DNA from: Treponema sp.
GTDB taxonomy: Bacteria > Spirochaetota > Spirochaetia > Treponematales > Breznakiellaceae
DNA length: 10,581 nt
Assembly: GCA_031255875.1 (NCBI GenBank)
Contig: JAIRRR010000074.1
Location: 1-10,581, forward strand
Reading direction: 5' to 3'
Every line of letters starts with the position of its first letter. The stretch's first letter is position 1. Below are positions 1 to 6,509 of the stretch, piece by piece. The translations under genes and the position numbers were made by a program. The notes under the pieces were generated by a model. It was not told where the DNA came from. It did not search any database and worked only from the letters and a program-made list of their open reading frames with translations.

Positions 1-317
1 TACTGGCGGCGCGTTTGCGGTATGCGCCGGAAACGGCGCTGCTTTTCCTGGCCGCCGCGCTGTTCGCGTTCGCGCTGTTTTTCTGCGTCGCGTCCGGAAC
101 GGGCGGGCTCGGCTTCGGGGATGTAAAATTCGCGGCCGTTATCGGGCTTGTGTGCGGCTTTCCGGGGGTGCTGGCTGCCCTGCTGGCCGCCTCCGTCCTG
201 GGGCTCGCGCTTTCGCCGCTGTTCCGCAGGCCGGACGGGACGCGCCTCCCCATCCCCTTTGCCCCGTTTTTATGCGCCGGAACCCTCCTGGAACGGTTAC
301 TTATGTCATTTTTTTAA
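1..317 (+). CDS. gspO: Type IV prepilin peptidase / N-methyltransferase (GspO/PilD family), C-terminal part
   Basis: The reading frame is open from the left edge (first full codon at 3) to TAA at 315-317, so the gene begins upstream and only about 104 residues are visible. It is an inner-membrane aspartyl protease of family A24, which cuts the leader from pseudopilins at Gly and usually methylates the new N-terminus. The visible part shows the second catalytic motif, GGLGFGDVKF, with its Asp encoded at 120-122. This is followed by hydrophobic membrane segments and the family's closing IPFAPFLCAG-type motif. The first catalytic Asp and the zinc-finger region, if any, lie outside the window. 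Its place just before gspD fits a dedicated peptidase for the four pseudopilins downstream. The family call is confident; the gene symbol rests on context, since the same family also serves type IV pili. Confidence 0.9.
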   Translation, partial: LAARLRYAPETALLFLAAALFAFALFFCVASGTGGLGFGDVKFAAVIGLVCGFPGVLAALLAASVLGLALSPLFRRPDGTRLPIPFAPFLCAGTLLERLLMSFF

Positions 318-364
318 AAAAATCCCCTCCCGATTAAAGCAAAACGGCACGTGAATCCCCTTAT

Positions 365-373
365 TAATATAAC
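365..373 (+). promoter_or_regulatory. AT-rich -10-like patch upstream of gspD
   Basis: The gap between the peptidase and gspD contains an AT-rich run at 361-372 with overlapping TAATAT (365-370) and TATAAC (368-373), both resembling a sigma70 -10 box. I find no convincing -35 box at 16-18 bp; TTAAAG at 334-339 is about 25 bp away. A promoter for the operon could lie here, but readthrough from the peptidase gene is equally possible. Confidence 0.25.
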
Positions 374-393
374 GAATGACGAAAGGGATCCGC

Positions 394-418
394 GCCCGGC
401 CTTCTGTCCGGGCCGGGC
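394..418 (+). other. GC-rich stem-loop in the gspD 5' leader
   Basis: GCCCGGCC at 394-401 pairs perfectly with GGCCGGGC at 411-418, leaving a 9-nt loop (402-410). No U-run follows, so it is not a standard intrinsic terminator. It ends 8 nt before the gspD Shine-Dalgarno site and does not cover it. It may stabilise the mRNA or act as an attenuator-like element, but neither is shown. Confidence 0.5.
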
Positions 419-426
419 CCAAAATT

Positions 427-433
427 GAGGAGG
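427..433 (+). promoter_or_regulatory. Strong Shine-Dalgarno site of gspD
   Basis: GAGGAGG lies 7 nt before the ATG at 441. This near-consensus site fixes the gspD start. It is among the strongest ribosome sites in the window, fitting a first gene that recruits ribosomes for a coupled operon. Confidence 0.85.
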
Positions 434-440
434 AAAATTT

Positions 441-2660
441 ATGGCAGGGCTGTACAAGCGTTGTTTCTGCCGGCCCGGCGCCCGGTTCCGCGCCTTGTTC
501 CGCGCCGGGTTTTGCGCGGCGCTGTTCTTTGCCTGCGCGGCGGCCGGGGCGCAGCAGATAAAAGCCATGGACTTCAGAAACCAGAGCATCACCGATATTC
601 TTATGGTTCTGGCCGAGGCTTCGGGGACTTCCATTCTGCCCGACGAGACGGTAAGGGGGGCCGCTTCCTTTCACTTTAGCGATTCGGATCTCATGGAAGC
701 GCTGGATGCGTTTTTGTCGGGGTACAAACTCTTCCACACGCGCGACGGCAATGTTATCCGCGTTTCGCGGATCCTTTCCGGTTACGACAGGGAGCGGGGC
801 AGGGTAAGCCTTAAAGCCGAGGATGTCGGCATCGAAAACCTTGTCAAGGCGCTCGCGAAAACCATCAATACTTCGATCCTCTACGACCCGCTGCCGGATG
901 TTTCCCTGAGCGTGGACATTGACAACCTGGAAGTCAAAAAAGCCCTTGATATCATCATGCTTAAATTAACTGATTTTGTTTTAACAGAGGATGAGGCGTG
1001 GTACTATATCCGCAGGCAGCCTGCCGGGAACGGGGAGGCGGACGCGTCCGAACGGACTCCGCGCATAACCCGGGAAGGCGATCTTTATTCGGTAAGCGCG
1101 GAACGGGGGCGCTTCCAGGAACTTGTTACGGAGCTTTTCAGGGCCGGGGAGAAGGAGTATTCGGTGCTGACAAAGGCCGACAGCGTTCTTGAGAATCTCT
1201 ACTTTTCCGGCAAGGATTTCGAGGGGCTGCTCAGGATTATCCTGGAACAGGGGAACGCCGATTATGTGCTTAACAACGGCATCTACTATATCGTGGAACT
1301 CCAGCGCCGGGACGTGCTGAAAAAATTAAAGGAAACGGTGATAATCCCCCTGCGCCACATTCCGGCCCAGGAATTCCCCTCCCTGCTTCCCGCAGAATAC
1401 TCGGGGAACAATCTGCTTAAAATCGACAAAAACACCAATACGGTTATCCTGACAGGCACTGCCGAGGAAATAGCCCCCGTCAGGAATTTCCTTGAAAGCG
1501 TTGACCGGCCCGCCGAGGGCCTGGAGTATCACCGCTTTGAATTGAAATACCTGCCTGTAGAGGATTTTCTCTCCATGGCGCCCCAGAAGCTCCTGCCCAT
1601 AACGCCCGCCGTGGTACCCCAGTCCAACGCTTTCATTGTCCAGGGCGCCGCGGAAACCATTGCCGCGCTTGCCGGGTATATAGGCGCGGTCGATAAAAAG
1701 GAAGAAGGGTATCCGGTCGAACTCAAGTACATCAAAATCGACGAGCTTTTGAAGAATCTGCCCCCCTCGGTAACCAAAGACGACATAAGCGATTCGGGAT
1801 ACCCCAACCTGCTTTTTTTCACCGGCCCAAGGGAAAAACGCGAGCTTTTTGTCCGGGAACTGGCGCTGATAGACAAACCCAGGCCGCAGATCCGCTATGA
1901 GCTTCTGGTTATCGAGTACATGAAAAACAACGAGACGCGGTTCGGCGGCAGCCTCGGCGCTTCCAGGGCGGAAGAGGGCGCTTCCCCGGGCGCCTCGTTC
2001 CTGGGAAACCTCTCCAGCGTGATGAACCTGAGCTTCGACGTGGTCGCGCAGTTCGGCTATCAGTTCGCCCTGAACCTGAGCGCCCAGCTCGCCGAAAATC
2101 TCGCCCAGGTTTACGCCGACACGACGCTGAACGGGCTTTCGGGCCAGGAGATCCGTTTTCAAAATACCGACACCTTCCGCTACCAGGAATTCGAGGTAGA
2201 TGCCAGTACGGGGAATTTGAGCCGTACCGGGGTAACCCGCGAGATCAGCTCCGGCCTGATTGTCGCGCTGAACGGCTGGGTGTCGGGCGACAACATGATC
2301 ACCATGTCGGTAAACGCGACGGTTTCCAAACAGAACAACAACCCTTCGATTGATTCCACGGCGATTCCTTCCACATCGGAGCGCGTGGTGAATACCCATA
2401 TACGCACCCTTTCCGGAAAGCCCGTGATACTGAGCGGCCTTATCAAGGAAACCACGGACAAGACGCGCAAGAAGGTCCCCGGCCTGGGCAGCATACCGCT
2501 GTTCAAAAATCTGTTCGGCGAATCGGCCGACGCGAATGAAAAAACGGAAATTGTAATTTACATTGTTCCCTATCTGGTTATGGACGAGGGGGAGGACCGG
2601 GACATGAACAGGCGACTTGAGCGCTATTACCGGACGCTTGCCGCGGAGTACGCCAGATGA
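441..2660 (+). CDS. gspD: Type II secretion secretin GspD
   Basis: Outer-membrane multimeric channel of the T2SS, 739 residues. A basic, hydrophobic N-terminus (about 1-37) is a signal peptide with likely cleavage after A-G-A at residue 37. Three N0/STN-like domains follow (about 41-110, 122-192 and 215-287), each with a Leu-rich helix, a strand and an aromatic/Val end. Three secretin_N-type modules come next (about 298-356, 362-419 and 423-480). The secretin barrel core spans about 483-714 and ends in the family signature VPGLGSIPLFKNLF (679-692) and the IVIYIVPYLV strand. A short charged helical tail (about 716-739) closes the protein. Known GspD proteins have one N0 plus N1-N3, so the triple N0-like region is unusual. 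The start is set by GAGGAGG at 427-433. The stop overlaps the gspE start as ATGA. PilQ is an alternative, but the operon content favours T2SS. Confidence 0.95.
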   Translation: MAGLYKRCFCRPGARFRALFRAGFCAALFFACAAAGAQQIKAMDFRNQSITDILMVLAEASGTSILPDETVRGAASFHFSDSDLMEALDAFLSGYKLFHTRDGNVIRVSRILSGYDRERGRVSLKAEDVGIENLVKALAKTINTSILYDPLPDVSLSVDIDNLEVKKALDIIMLKLTDFVLTEDEAWYYIRRQPAGNGEADASERTPRITREGDLYSVSAERGRFQELVTELFRAGEKEYSVLTKADSVLENLYFSGKDFEGLLRIILEQGNADYVLNNGIYYIVELQRRDVLKKLKETVIIPLRHIPAQEFPSLLPAEYSGNNLLKIDKNTNTVILTGTAEEIAPVRNFLESVDRPAEGLEYHRFELKYLPVEDFLSMAPQKLLPITPAVVPQSNAFIVQGAAETIAALAGYIGAVDKKEEGYPVELKYIKIDELLKNLPPSVTKDDISDSGYPNLLFFTGPREKRELFVRELALIDKPRPQIRYELLVIEYMKNNETRFGGSLGASRAEEGASPGASFLGNLSSVMNLSFDVVAQFGYQFALNLSAQLAENLAQVYADTTLNGLSGQEIRFQNTDTFRYQEFEVDASTGNLSRTGVTREISSGLIVALNGWVSGDNMITMSVNATVSKQNNNPSIDSTAIPSTSERVVNTHIRTLSGKPVILSGLIKETTDKTRKKVPGLGSIPLFKNLFGESADANEKTEIVIYIVPYLVMDEGEDRDMNRRLERYYRTLAAEYAR

Positions 2661-4144
2661 ACATACCAAGCGGGAGCCTGGGCCAGTTCGCCCCTATACC
2701 GGAAGGGCAGGATCAGTACCCGGTGGAATTTATCGGGGCCTGGGACGCGATCAAACTGCGGGAAGACGACAAAAGCGCGACAATAGGTATCACCAAAAAA
2801 ACGCCGCCCGGGGTGCTTAACCGGCTTTCCAATTTCCACCGCAAAGACCTTGCCTTTGTCAGCCTGGAAACAGGGGAGCTGTCGGCCTGGCTCAGCGGCA
2901 AAATGGGGGAGGCCTCGGCCCGGGACGGGCGGGAAAGCGGCGACGACCGGGGCAATTCCCGCCTTTCGCTTGACAAGCTCGCCAACGACGCGCCGGTGAT
3001 CAACCTGGTCAATTCCATCTGCATCGGGGGGATACGTTCCGGGGCCTCGGACATCCACCTGGAATCGGGAAGGGACGCGGCTCTGGTACGCTACCGTATA
3101 GACGGGGCCCTGCGTACCATTCGCACTATAGAGGCCGGCCGCTTCCCGGCTGTCGCCACCCGCGTAAAAGTGATGGCCAATCTCAACATTCTGGAAAGGC
3201 GCAGGCCCCAGGACGGCCGCATCACCGTTACCATTGGGGACGAGCCGGTTGACCTCCGTGTGTCCGTCGTACCCGTAACGGAAGGGGAATCGATAGTCCT
3301 CCGTATTCTGGGAAGAAAAGCCGCAGCCTCATCCCTTGGGGGGCTTGGTTTCAGCGACGAACAGACGGCATCGCTGCGCCGCCTCCTCTCCCTTCCCCAC
3401 GGGCTTATACTGGTAACCGGCCCGACCGGAAGCGGCAAGACTACTACCTTAAACGCGATGCTCTCGGAAATTGTGTCGGAAGCCGTGAAGATAATCACGA
3501 TCGAGGACCCGGTGGAATTTACCGTGCCGGGGGTAAATCAAATTCAAATAAACGAGCAGATCGGCCTTGGTTTTGATACCCTTTTAAAAAGGGTGCTGCG
3601 CCAGGACCCGAACGTTATCCTTATCGGGGAAATCCGGGATTCAGCCACTGCGGAGACCGCCCTGCGCTCGGCGCTGACCGGCCACCTGGTACTTTCCACC
3701 CTCCACACCAACGACAGCGCATCGGTTATCCCCAGGCTTGCAAACATGGGGGTCGAGCCCTACCTGACGGCGTCCGTACTCAGGGGCGCGGCGGCGCAGC
3801 GTCTCGTGCGGAAAATTTGCCCCCGCTGCAAGGAAGCCTACAGGGCGGGCGCGGAAGAACGGCGGGTCCTTGAGCACGCGGGGTTTGGCACGGACACGCT
3901 TTACCGGGGAAAAGGCTGCGGGCATTGCGACCGCACAGGTTTTTCGGGCCGCACCCTGATAACGGAACTTTTCACGACGGACCCGGGCCTTGAGGAACTT
4001 ATCATGCGCCGGGAAAACATCAGCGCCCTGACGGCCTACCTTAAGGGGCGGGGCATGCGTACCCTGCTGCGGGACGGGCTTGAGAAAGCGGCCGCCGGGC
4101 TTACCACCCTTGGCGAAGTGGAGCGCGAGGTAATCATTGACTGA
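2657..4144 (+). CDS. gspE: T2SS assembly ATPase GspE
   Basis: Cytoplasmic hexameric ATPase that drives pseudopilus assembly, 495 residues. Visible motifs are Walker A GPTGSGKT at 255-262, Asp box IITIEDPVEF at 279-288, Walker B VILIGEIRD at 320-328, and His box around 342-352 (GHLVLSTLHTN). There are two CxxC pairs, C388/C391 and C421/C424, forming the zinc-binding tetracysteine element typical of GspE and PilB and absent from PilT retraction ATPases. The N2 domain starts near residue 109 with NDAPVINLVN and SDIHLE. The region before it, which normally docks on GspL, is short and has a Gly/Asp/Arg-rich linker around 83-100. The ATG shares ATGA with the gspD stop and has GGAG 8 nt upstream, so translation is probably coupled. 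All catalytic residues are intact. Confidence 0.96.
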   Translation: MNIPSGSLGQFAPIPEGQDQYPVEFIGAWDAIKLREDDKSATIGITKKTPPGVLNRLSNFHRKDLAFVSLETGELSAWLSGKMGEASARDGRESGDDRGNSRLSLDKLANDAPVINLVNSICIGGIRSGASDIHLESGRDAALVRYRIDGALRTIRTIEAGRFPAVATRVKVMANLNILERRRPQDGRITVTIGDEPVDLRVSVVPVTEGESIVLRILGRKAAASSLGGLGFSDEQTASLRRLLSLPHGLILVTGPTGSGKTTTLNAMLSEIVSEAVKIITIEDPVEFTVPGVNQIQINEQIGLGFDTLLKRVLRQDPNVILIGEIRDSATAETALRSALTGHLVLSTLHTNDSASVIPRLANMGVEPYLTASVLRGAAAQRLVRKICPRCKEAYRAGAEERRVLEHAGFGTDTLYRGKGCGHCDRTGFSGRTLITELFTTDPGLEELIMRRENISALTAYLKGRGMRTLLRDGLEKAAAGLTTLGEVEREVIID

Positions 4145-4146
4145 CG

Positions 4147-5190
4147 ATGAATAAATACAGCAGCAAAACCGCAGTCCCGGAATTCACCGAAATGATGGAA
4201 ACGCTTCTGGAGGCCGGGCTTTCCCTGAGAGACGCGCTGGAGCTGCTCGCGGGCGGCGCGGAGGGCGGCGCGGAATTCCTGGCCGGCGGGATACTTGACC
4301 GCGTCCGCAGCGGCGCTTCCTTCGCCCAGGCGGTGTTTTCCATGAACGAAACCTTTCCTCCTATCTACCGGGGCATGATCCGGGTAGGGTACAAGGCGGG
4401 TTCTGTCGAACGCATTTTCCCCAGGCTGGGCTCGTATCTGAAGAATCAGAAAAAGCTCCGGGAGAAAACCGCCGCGGCCCTGTCCTACCCTCTGCTGGTG
4501 CTCTTTCTCGCAATCGCGGGGACTATCGGCATGGCTTTCTTCGTGCTCCCCAAAATGGAAGCGGTATTCGGCAGCTTCGGCGGCGGCCAGGCGGAAACGA
4601 TACGCGGGAACATCGCCGCCATGAAAACGGCAATGCTTTCCTTCGCAGGCCTTGCCCTGTTCCTGGCTGCCTCGGCGGCCGCCGTGAAAAAACTGGGCGG
4701 GTTTTTGCCAAGGATCCGCCGGTATTTCGACCGCGTTATTTTACGCCTGCCCCTAATCGGCGGGTTCTTTTCGGCCTGGGAAAGCCTCAACTTCAGCTTT
4801 GCCATGGAGGTCCTAAGCTCCGGCGGCGTTTCCGTCGAGGAAGCGCTGGGGGAGGCCGGCGCGGTGGTCTCCAATTCCGCCTACCGGGAAGCCCTGCGGG
4901 AAGTGCGGGAAGAGGTGCTTAACGGGACGAGCCTTTCGCGGGCGTTTCGCGGGAAGGCCCTGTTTCCCTCCCTCCTTGGCCGCTGGATAGCCATAGGGGA
5001 AAGCTCCGGGCAGACCGAGAGAATATTCTCCCAGATGCGTTCTTATTTTCAGGAAGAAATCGACCGGCGCATGAACCGCTTCCTGCTGCTCATCGAACCG
5101 GCGTTAATTGCCCTTATCGGCGCGGTTATTCTGTTTTTTGTAGTCGCGGTTGTACTTCCCCTGTTTTCGGCTTACGGAAACATACTGTAG
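4147..5190 (+). CDS. gspF: T2SS inner-membrane platform protein GspF
   Basis: Polytopic platform protein that contacts GspE and GspL, 347 residues. It contains two T2SSF repeats, about 11-133 and 214-337. Each begins with a helical segment of the form F..ME.L...G.S..EAL and ends in a hydrophobic span. Predicted membrane segments are about 114-136, 161-182 and 312-340. Typical GspF has about 400 residues, so roughly 50-60 N-terminal residues are missing here and the first repeat starts almost at once. The ATG lies 2 nt after the gspE stop with no good nearby Shine-Dalgarno, suggesting re-initiation by ribosomes leaving gspE. A short GGAE-GGAE duplication occurs at residues 36-43. PilC of type IV pili is the alternative, but the neighbours argue against it. 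Confidence 0.94.
   Translation: MNKYSSKTAVPEFTEMMETLLEAGLSLRDALELLAGGAEGGAEFLAGGILDRVRSGASFAQAVFSMNETFPPIYRGMIRVGYKAGSVERIFPRLGSYLKNQKKLREKTAAALSYPLLVLFLAIAGTIGMAFFVLPKMEAVFGSFGGGQAETIRGNIAAMKTAMLSFAGLALFLAASAAAVKKLGGFLPRIRRYFDRVILRLPLIGGFFSAWESLNFSFAMEVLSSGGVSVEEALGEAGAVVSNSAYREALREVREEVLNGTSLSRAFRGKALFPSLLGRWIAIGESSGQTERIFSQMRSYFQEEIDRRMNRFLLLIEPALIALIGAVILFFVVAVVLPLFSAYGNIL
4252..4275 (+). repeat. 12-bp tandem duplication in gspF
   Basis: GGCGGCGCGGAG at 4252-4263 is followed directly by GGCGGCGCGGAA at 4264-4275, differing only in the last base. It encodes GGAE twice, in a loop of the first cytoplasmic helical domain. In-frame slippage is the simple explanation. Confidence 0.7.
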
Positions 5191-5223
5191 GTGGATAACG
5201 CTATTACCATTATGAAGGAGATT

Positions 5224-5227
5224 GAGG
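5224..5227 (+). promoter_or_regulatory. Shine-Dalgarno site favouring the internal gspG ATG
   Basis: GAGG sits 5 nt before ATG 5233 and a second purine stretch, AAGGAG, lies at 5215-5220. The upstream in-frame GTG at 5191 abuts the gspF stop and has no recognisable site. This decides the gspG start in favour of 5233, although a coupled GTG start cannot be excluded. Confidence 0.6.
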
Positions 5228-5232
5228 AAATT

Positions 5233-5712
5233 ATGAAAAAAAGAGGAAATAACTTTCGGATATTCCCGAAAATCCCGGACGGTTTTCCGGGGAACCGCGA
5301 GCCCGAAGGAGGCTGGACCTTTATCGAAACCCTCATCGTCATTGGCATAGTGCTGGTGCTGACTTCCTCGGTGGGTTTCATGGCGGCAAAATATCTGGAT
5401 CGGGCCAGGGTTGTTACGGCGAAAAGCCAGATAGAGACCTTCTGCATTTCCCTGGACGCGTATTTCCTGGACTGCGGGGAATACCCTTCGGAAACGGAAG
5501 GGCTCCCGGCCCTCTGGGAAAAGCCCCCGTCGGCCGGGGAGTTCTGGAACGGCCCGTACCTGGGAAAGCCCGTTCCCAAAGATCCCTGGGGGAATGACTA
5601 CGAGTACCGGCAGCCGGGCCTCCACAACACCCAATACGGTGTCAGGTCTTTCGGCGGGGACGGCATGGAAGGAGGTGACGGCAATGACGCGGACATCAGT
5701 TCGTGGGAATGA
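5233..5712 (+). CDS. gspG: Major pseudopilin GspG
   Basis: Main subunit of the periplasmic pseudopilus, 159 residues from ATG 5233. A prepilin leader of 27 residues ends in EGG; cleavage after G27 gives mature W-T-F-I-E with Glu at +5 (E32) and a hydrophobic helix to about residue 53. Trp at +1, in place of Phe, is unusual. The globular part carries the GspG hallmarks: YPSETEGLPAL, WNGPYL, PKDPWGNDYEYR, and the Gly/Asp-rich calcium-binding end GGDGMEGGDGNDADISSW. C71 and C81 could form a disulfide. The in-frame GTG at 5191 would add 14 residues, but ATG 5233 has the better ribosome site. The last 29 nt overlap the next gene, whose Shine-Dalgarno site lies inside the calcium-loop codons. The identification is very firm. 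Confidence 0.95.
   Translation: MKKRGNNFRIFPKIPDGFPGNREPEGGWTFIETLIVIGIVLVLTSSVGFMAAKYLDRARVVTAKSQIETFCISLDAYFLDCGEYPSETEGLPALWEKPPSAGEFWNGPYLGKPVPKDPWGNDYEYRQPGLHNTQYGVRSFGGDGMEGGDGNDADISSWE
5671..5678 (+). promoter_or_regulatory. Shine-Dalgarno site of the small pseudopilin gene, inside gspG
   Basis: GGAGGTGA, close to the full anti-SD complement, lies 5 nt before ATG 5684. The same bases encode Gly-Gly-Asp of the GspG calcium loop. It argues strongly that the small overlapping frame is translated from 5684. Confidence 0.8.
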
Positions 5713-5944
5713 GACATCCCCGGAAGCGCGGGGCGGAACGGGCCGCCGGAAAGCGGAATACGGTTCAGTGCTGCTGGACGCGCTGCTCTGTTTGTTCATC
5801 AGCGGGATAATCTTCGGCATCGTTGCGAATTCGCAGGGCGCCCGGAGGAACGCCCTGGAAGAACTGACCGAACATACCAGCCGGCTGATCGAGGAGCGGA
5901 ACCGCAACGACGGGGAAAGGACAGGCATCAATGAAAAACAGTAA
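5684..5944 (+). CDS. Minimal minor pseudopilin in the GspI/GspH position
   Basis: An 86-residue protein beginning inside the gspG 3' end with an excellent Shine-Dalgarno site. It has a basic leader of 27 residues ending in AEYG, a predicted cut after G27, then S-V-L-L-D and a hydrophobic helix to about residue 49. The normally invariant Glu at +5 is Asp (D32). Only some 37 further residues follow, a charged helix with a pattern (ALEELTEHTSRLIEE) recalling the stretch after the GspI transmembrane helix. The usual beta-sheet domain is absent: mature size is about 59 residues, against roughly 110-120 for GspI. No frameshift is evident, because the next gene begins 14 nt before this stop with its own pilin signal. 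GspI is the best guess; GspH or a lineage-specific pseudopilin is possible. Confidence 0.8.
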   Translation: MTRTSVRGNETSPEARGGTGRRKAEYGSVLLDALLCLFISGIIFGIVANSQGARRNALEELTEHTSRLIEERNRNDGERTGINEKQ

Positions 5945-6509
5945 TACCGATTCTTGCGGCGGAATAGCGGACGCCGCCGGTTCGGGCGACAGGGGTTTTA
6001 CGCTCGCGGAAACGCTCCCGGCAATCGCCGTAGTCACGCTGCTCCTTTCCGCGCTTCTCTTCCTCCTGTCCGGCACCGGCATCAACGCCGCCCGGTCAAA
6101 GGAAACCCTGTTTTTCCTGCGGGACTTTCTCGAATTCGACAAGCTGATCCGCGAAAAAGCCGGGGAAGTGATCATCCCCTATTGGGAGAGAACGCCGGAC
6201 AGCCTTGTTTTTCCCGCAGGAGACAGGGGCCTTCCGGGCGCGGTTCTGGAAATACCGTATTACGGCGGCGCGAAGGAAGGAATTCTGCGCCTTTCAATTG
6301 ATGGGGAAAACCGCCTGAGCCTGGAAAGCAGCGGCGGGGAAGCGCGGGAGCGCTACCGCAGCCCCGGATCCCTTCTCGCCGGAAATATCGAAGTGATACG
6401 GAACGGAGAAGGCCGCCCCCTGGCGCTGAAATTCAATTTTGAATACCGGAACAGATCGTTTTACACCCTGGCGCCTTTCGCCGCGTTCCCGGTAAAGCGG
6501 AGGTTTTGA
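5931..6509 (+). CDS. gspJ: Minor pseudopilin, GspJ-like
   Basis: A 192-residue class III prepilin-like protein. The leader is 22 residues and ends in GDRG; after the cut come F-T-L-A-E with Glu at +5 (E27) and a hydrophobic helix to about residue 47, with Pro at +8 (P30). The C-terminal domain of about 140 residues is strand-rich (LVFP, GAVLEIPYY, GILRLSI, ALKFNFEYR), in line with GspJ size and topology. In known systems GspJ joins GspI and GspK at the pseudopilus tip. Position directly before gspK supports GspJ; sequence alone does not exclude GspH. The start has AAAGGA 9 nt upstream and lies 14 nt inside the preceding gene. The stop TGA shares its A with the gspK start. Confidence 0.82.
   Translation: MKNSNTDSCGGIADAAGSGDRGFTLAETLPAIAVVTLLLSALLFLLSGTGINAARSKETLFFLRDFLEFDKLIREKAGEVIIPYWERTPDSLVFPAGDRGLPGAVLEIPYYGGAKEGILRLSIDGENRLSLESSGGEARERYRSPGSLLAGNIEVIRNGEGRPLALKFNFEYRNRSFYTLAPFAAFPVKRRF

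Noticed and set aside
348..353. CACGTG palindrome as an operator
   Set aside because: A lone 6-bp palindrome is expected by chance and no second copy or longer symmetry surrounds it.
394..420. Intrinsic terminator between the peptidase and gspD
   Set aside because: The stem is followed by CCAAAATTGAGG, without a U-run, so termination here is unlikely.
1326..2669. 447-codon open frame on the minus strand opposite gspD
   Set aside because: It lies wholly across a well-identified secretin gene, has no recognisable domain and reflects the GC-biased codon use of gspD; long antisense frames are common in such DNA.
5594..5683. Upstream extension of the small pseudopilin to ATG 5594
   Set aside because: The extra 30 residues are Ser/Thr-rich readthrough of gspG in another frame, and the very strong Shine-Dalgarno site at 5671-5678 points to ATG 5684.
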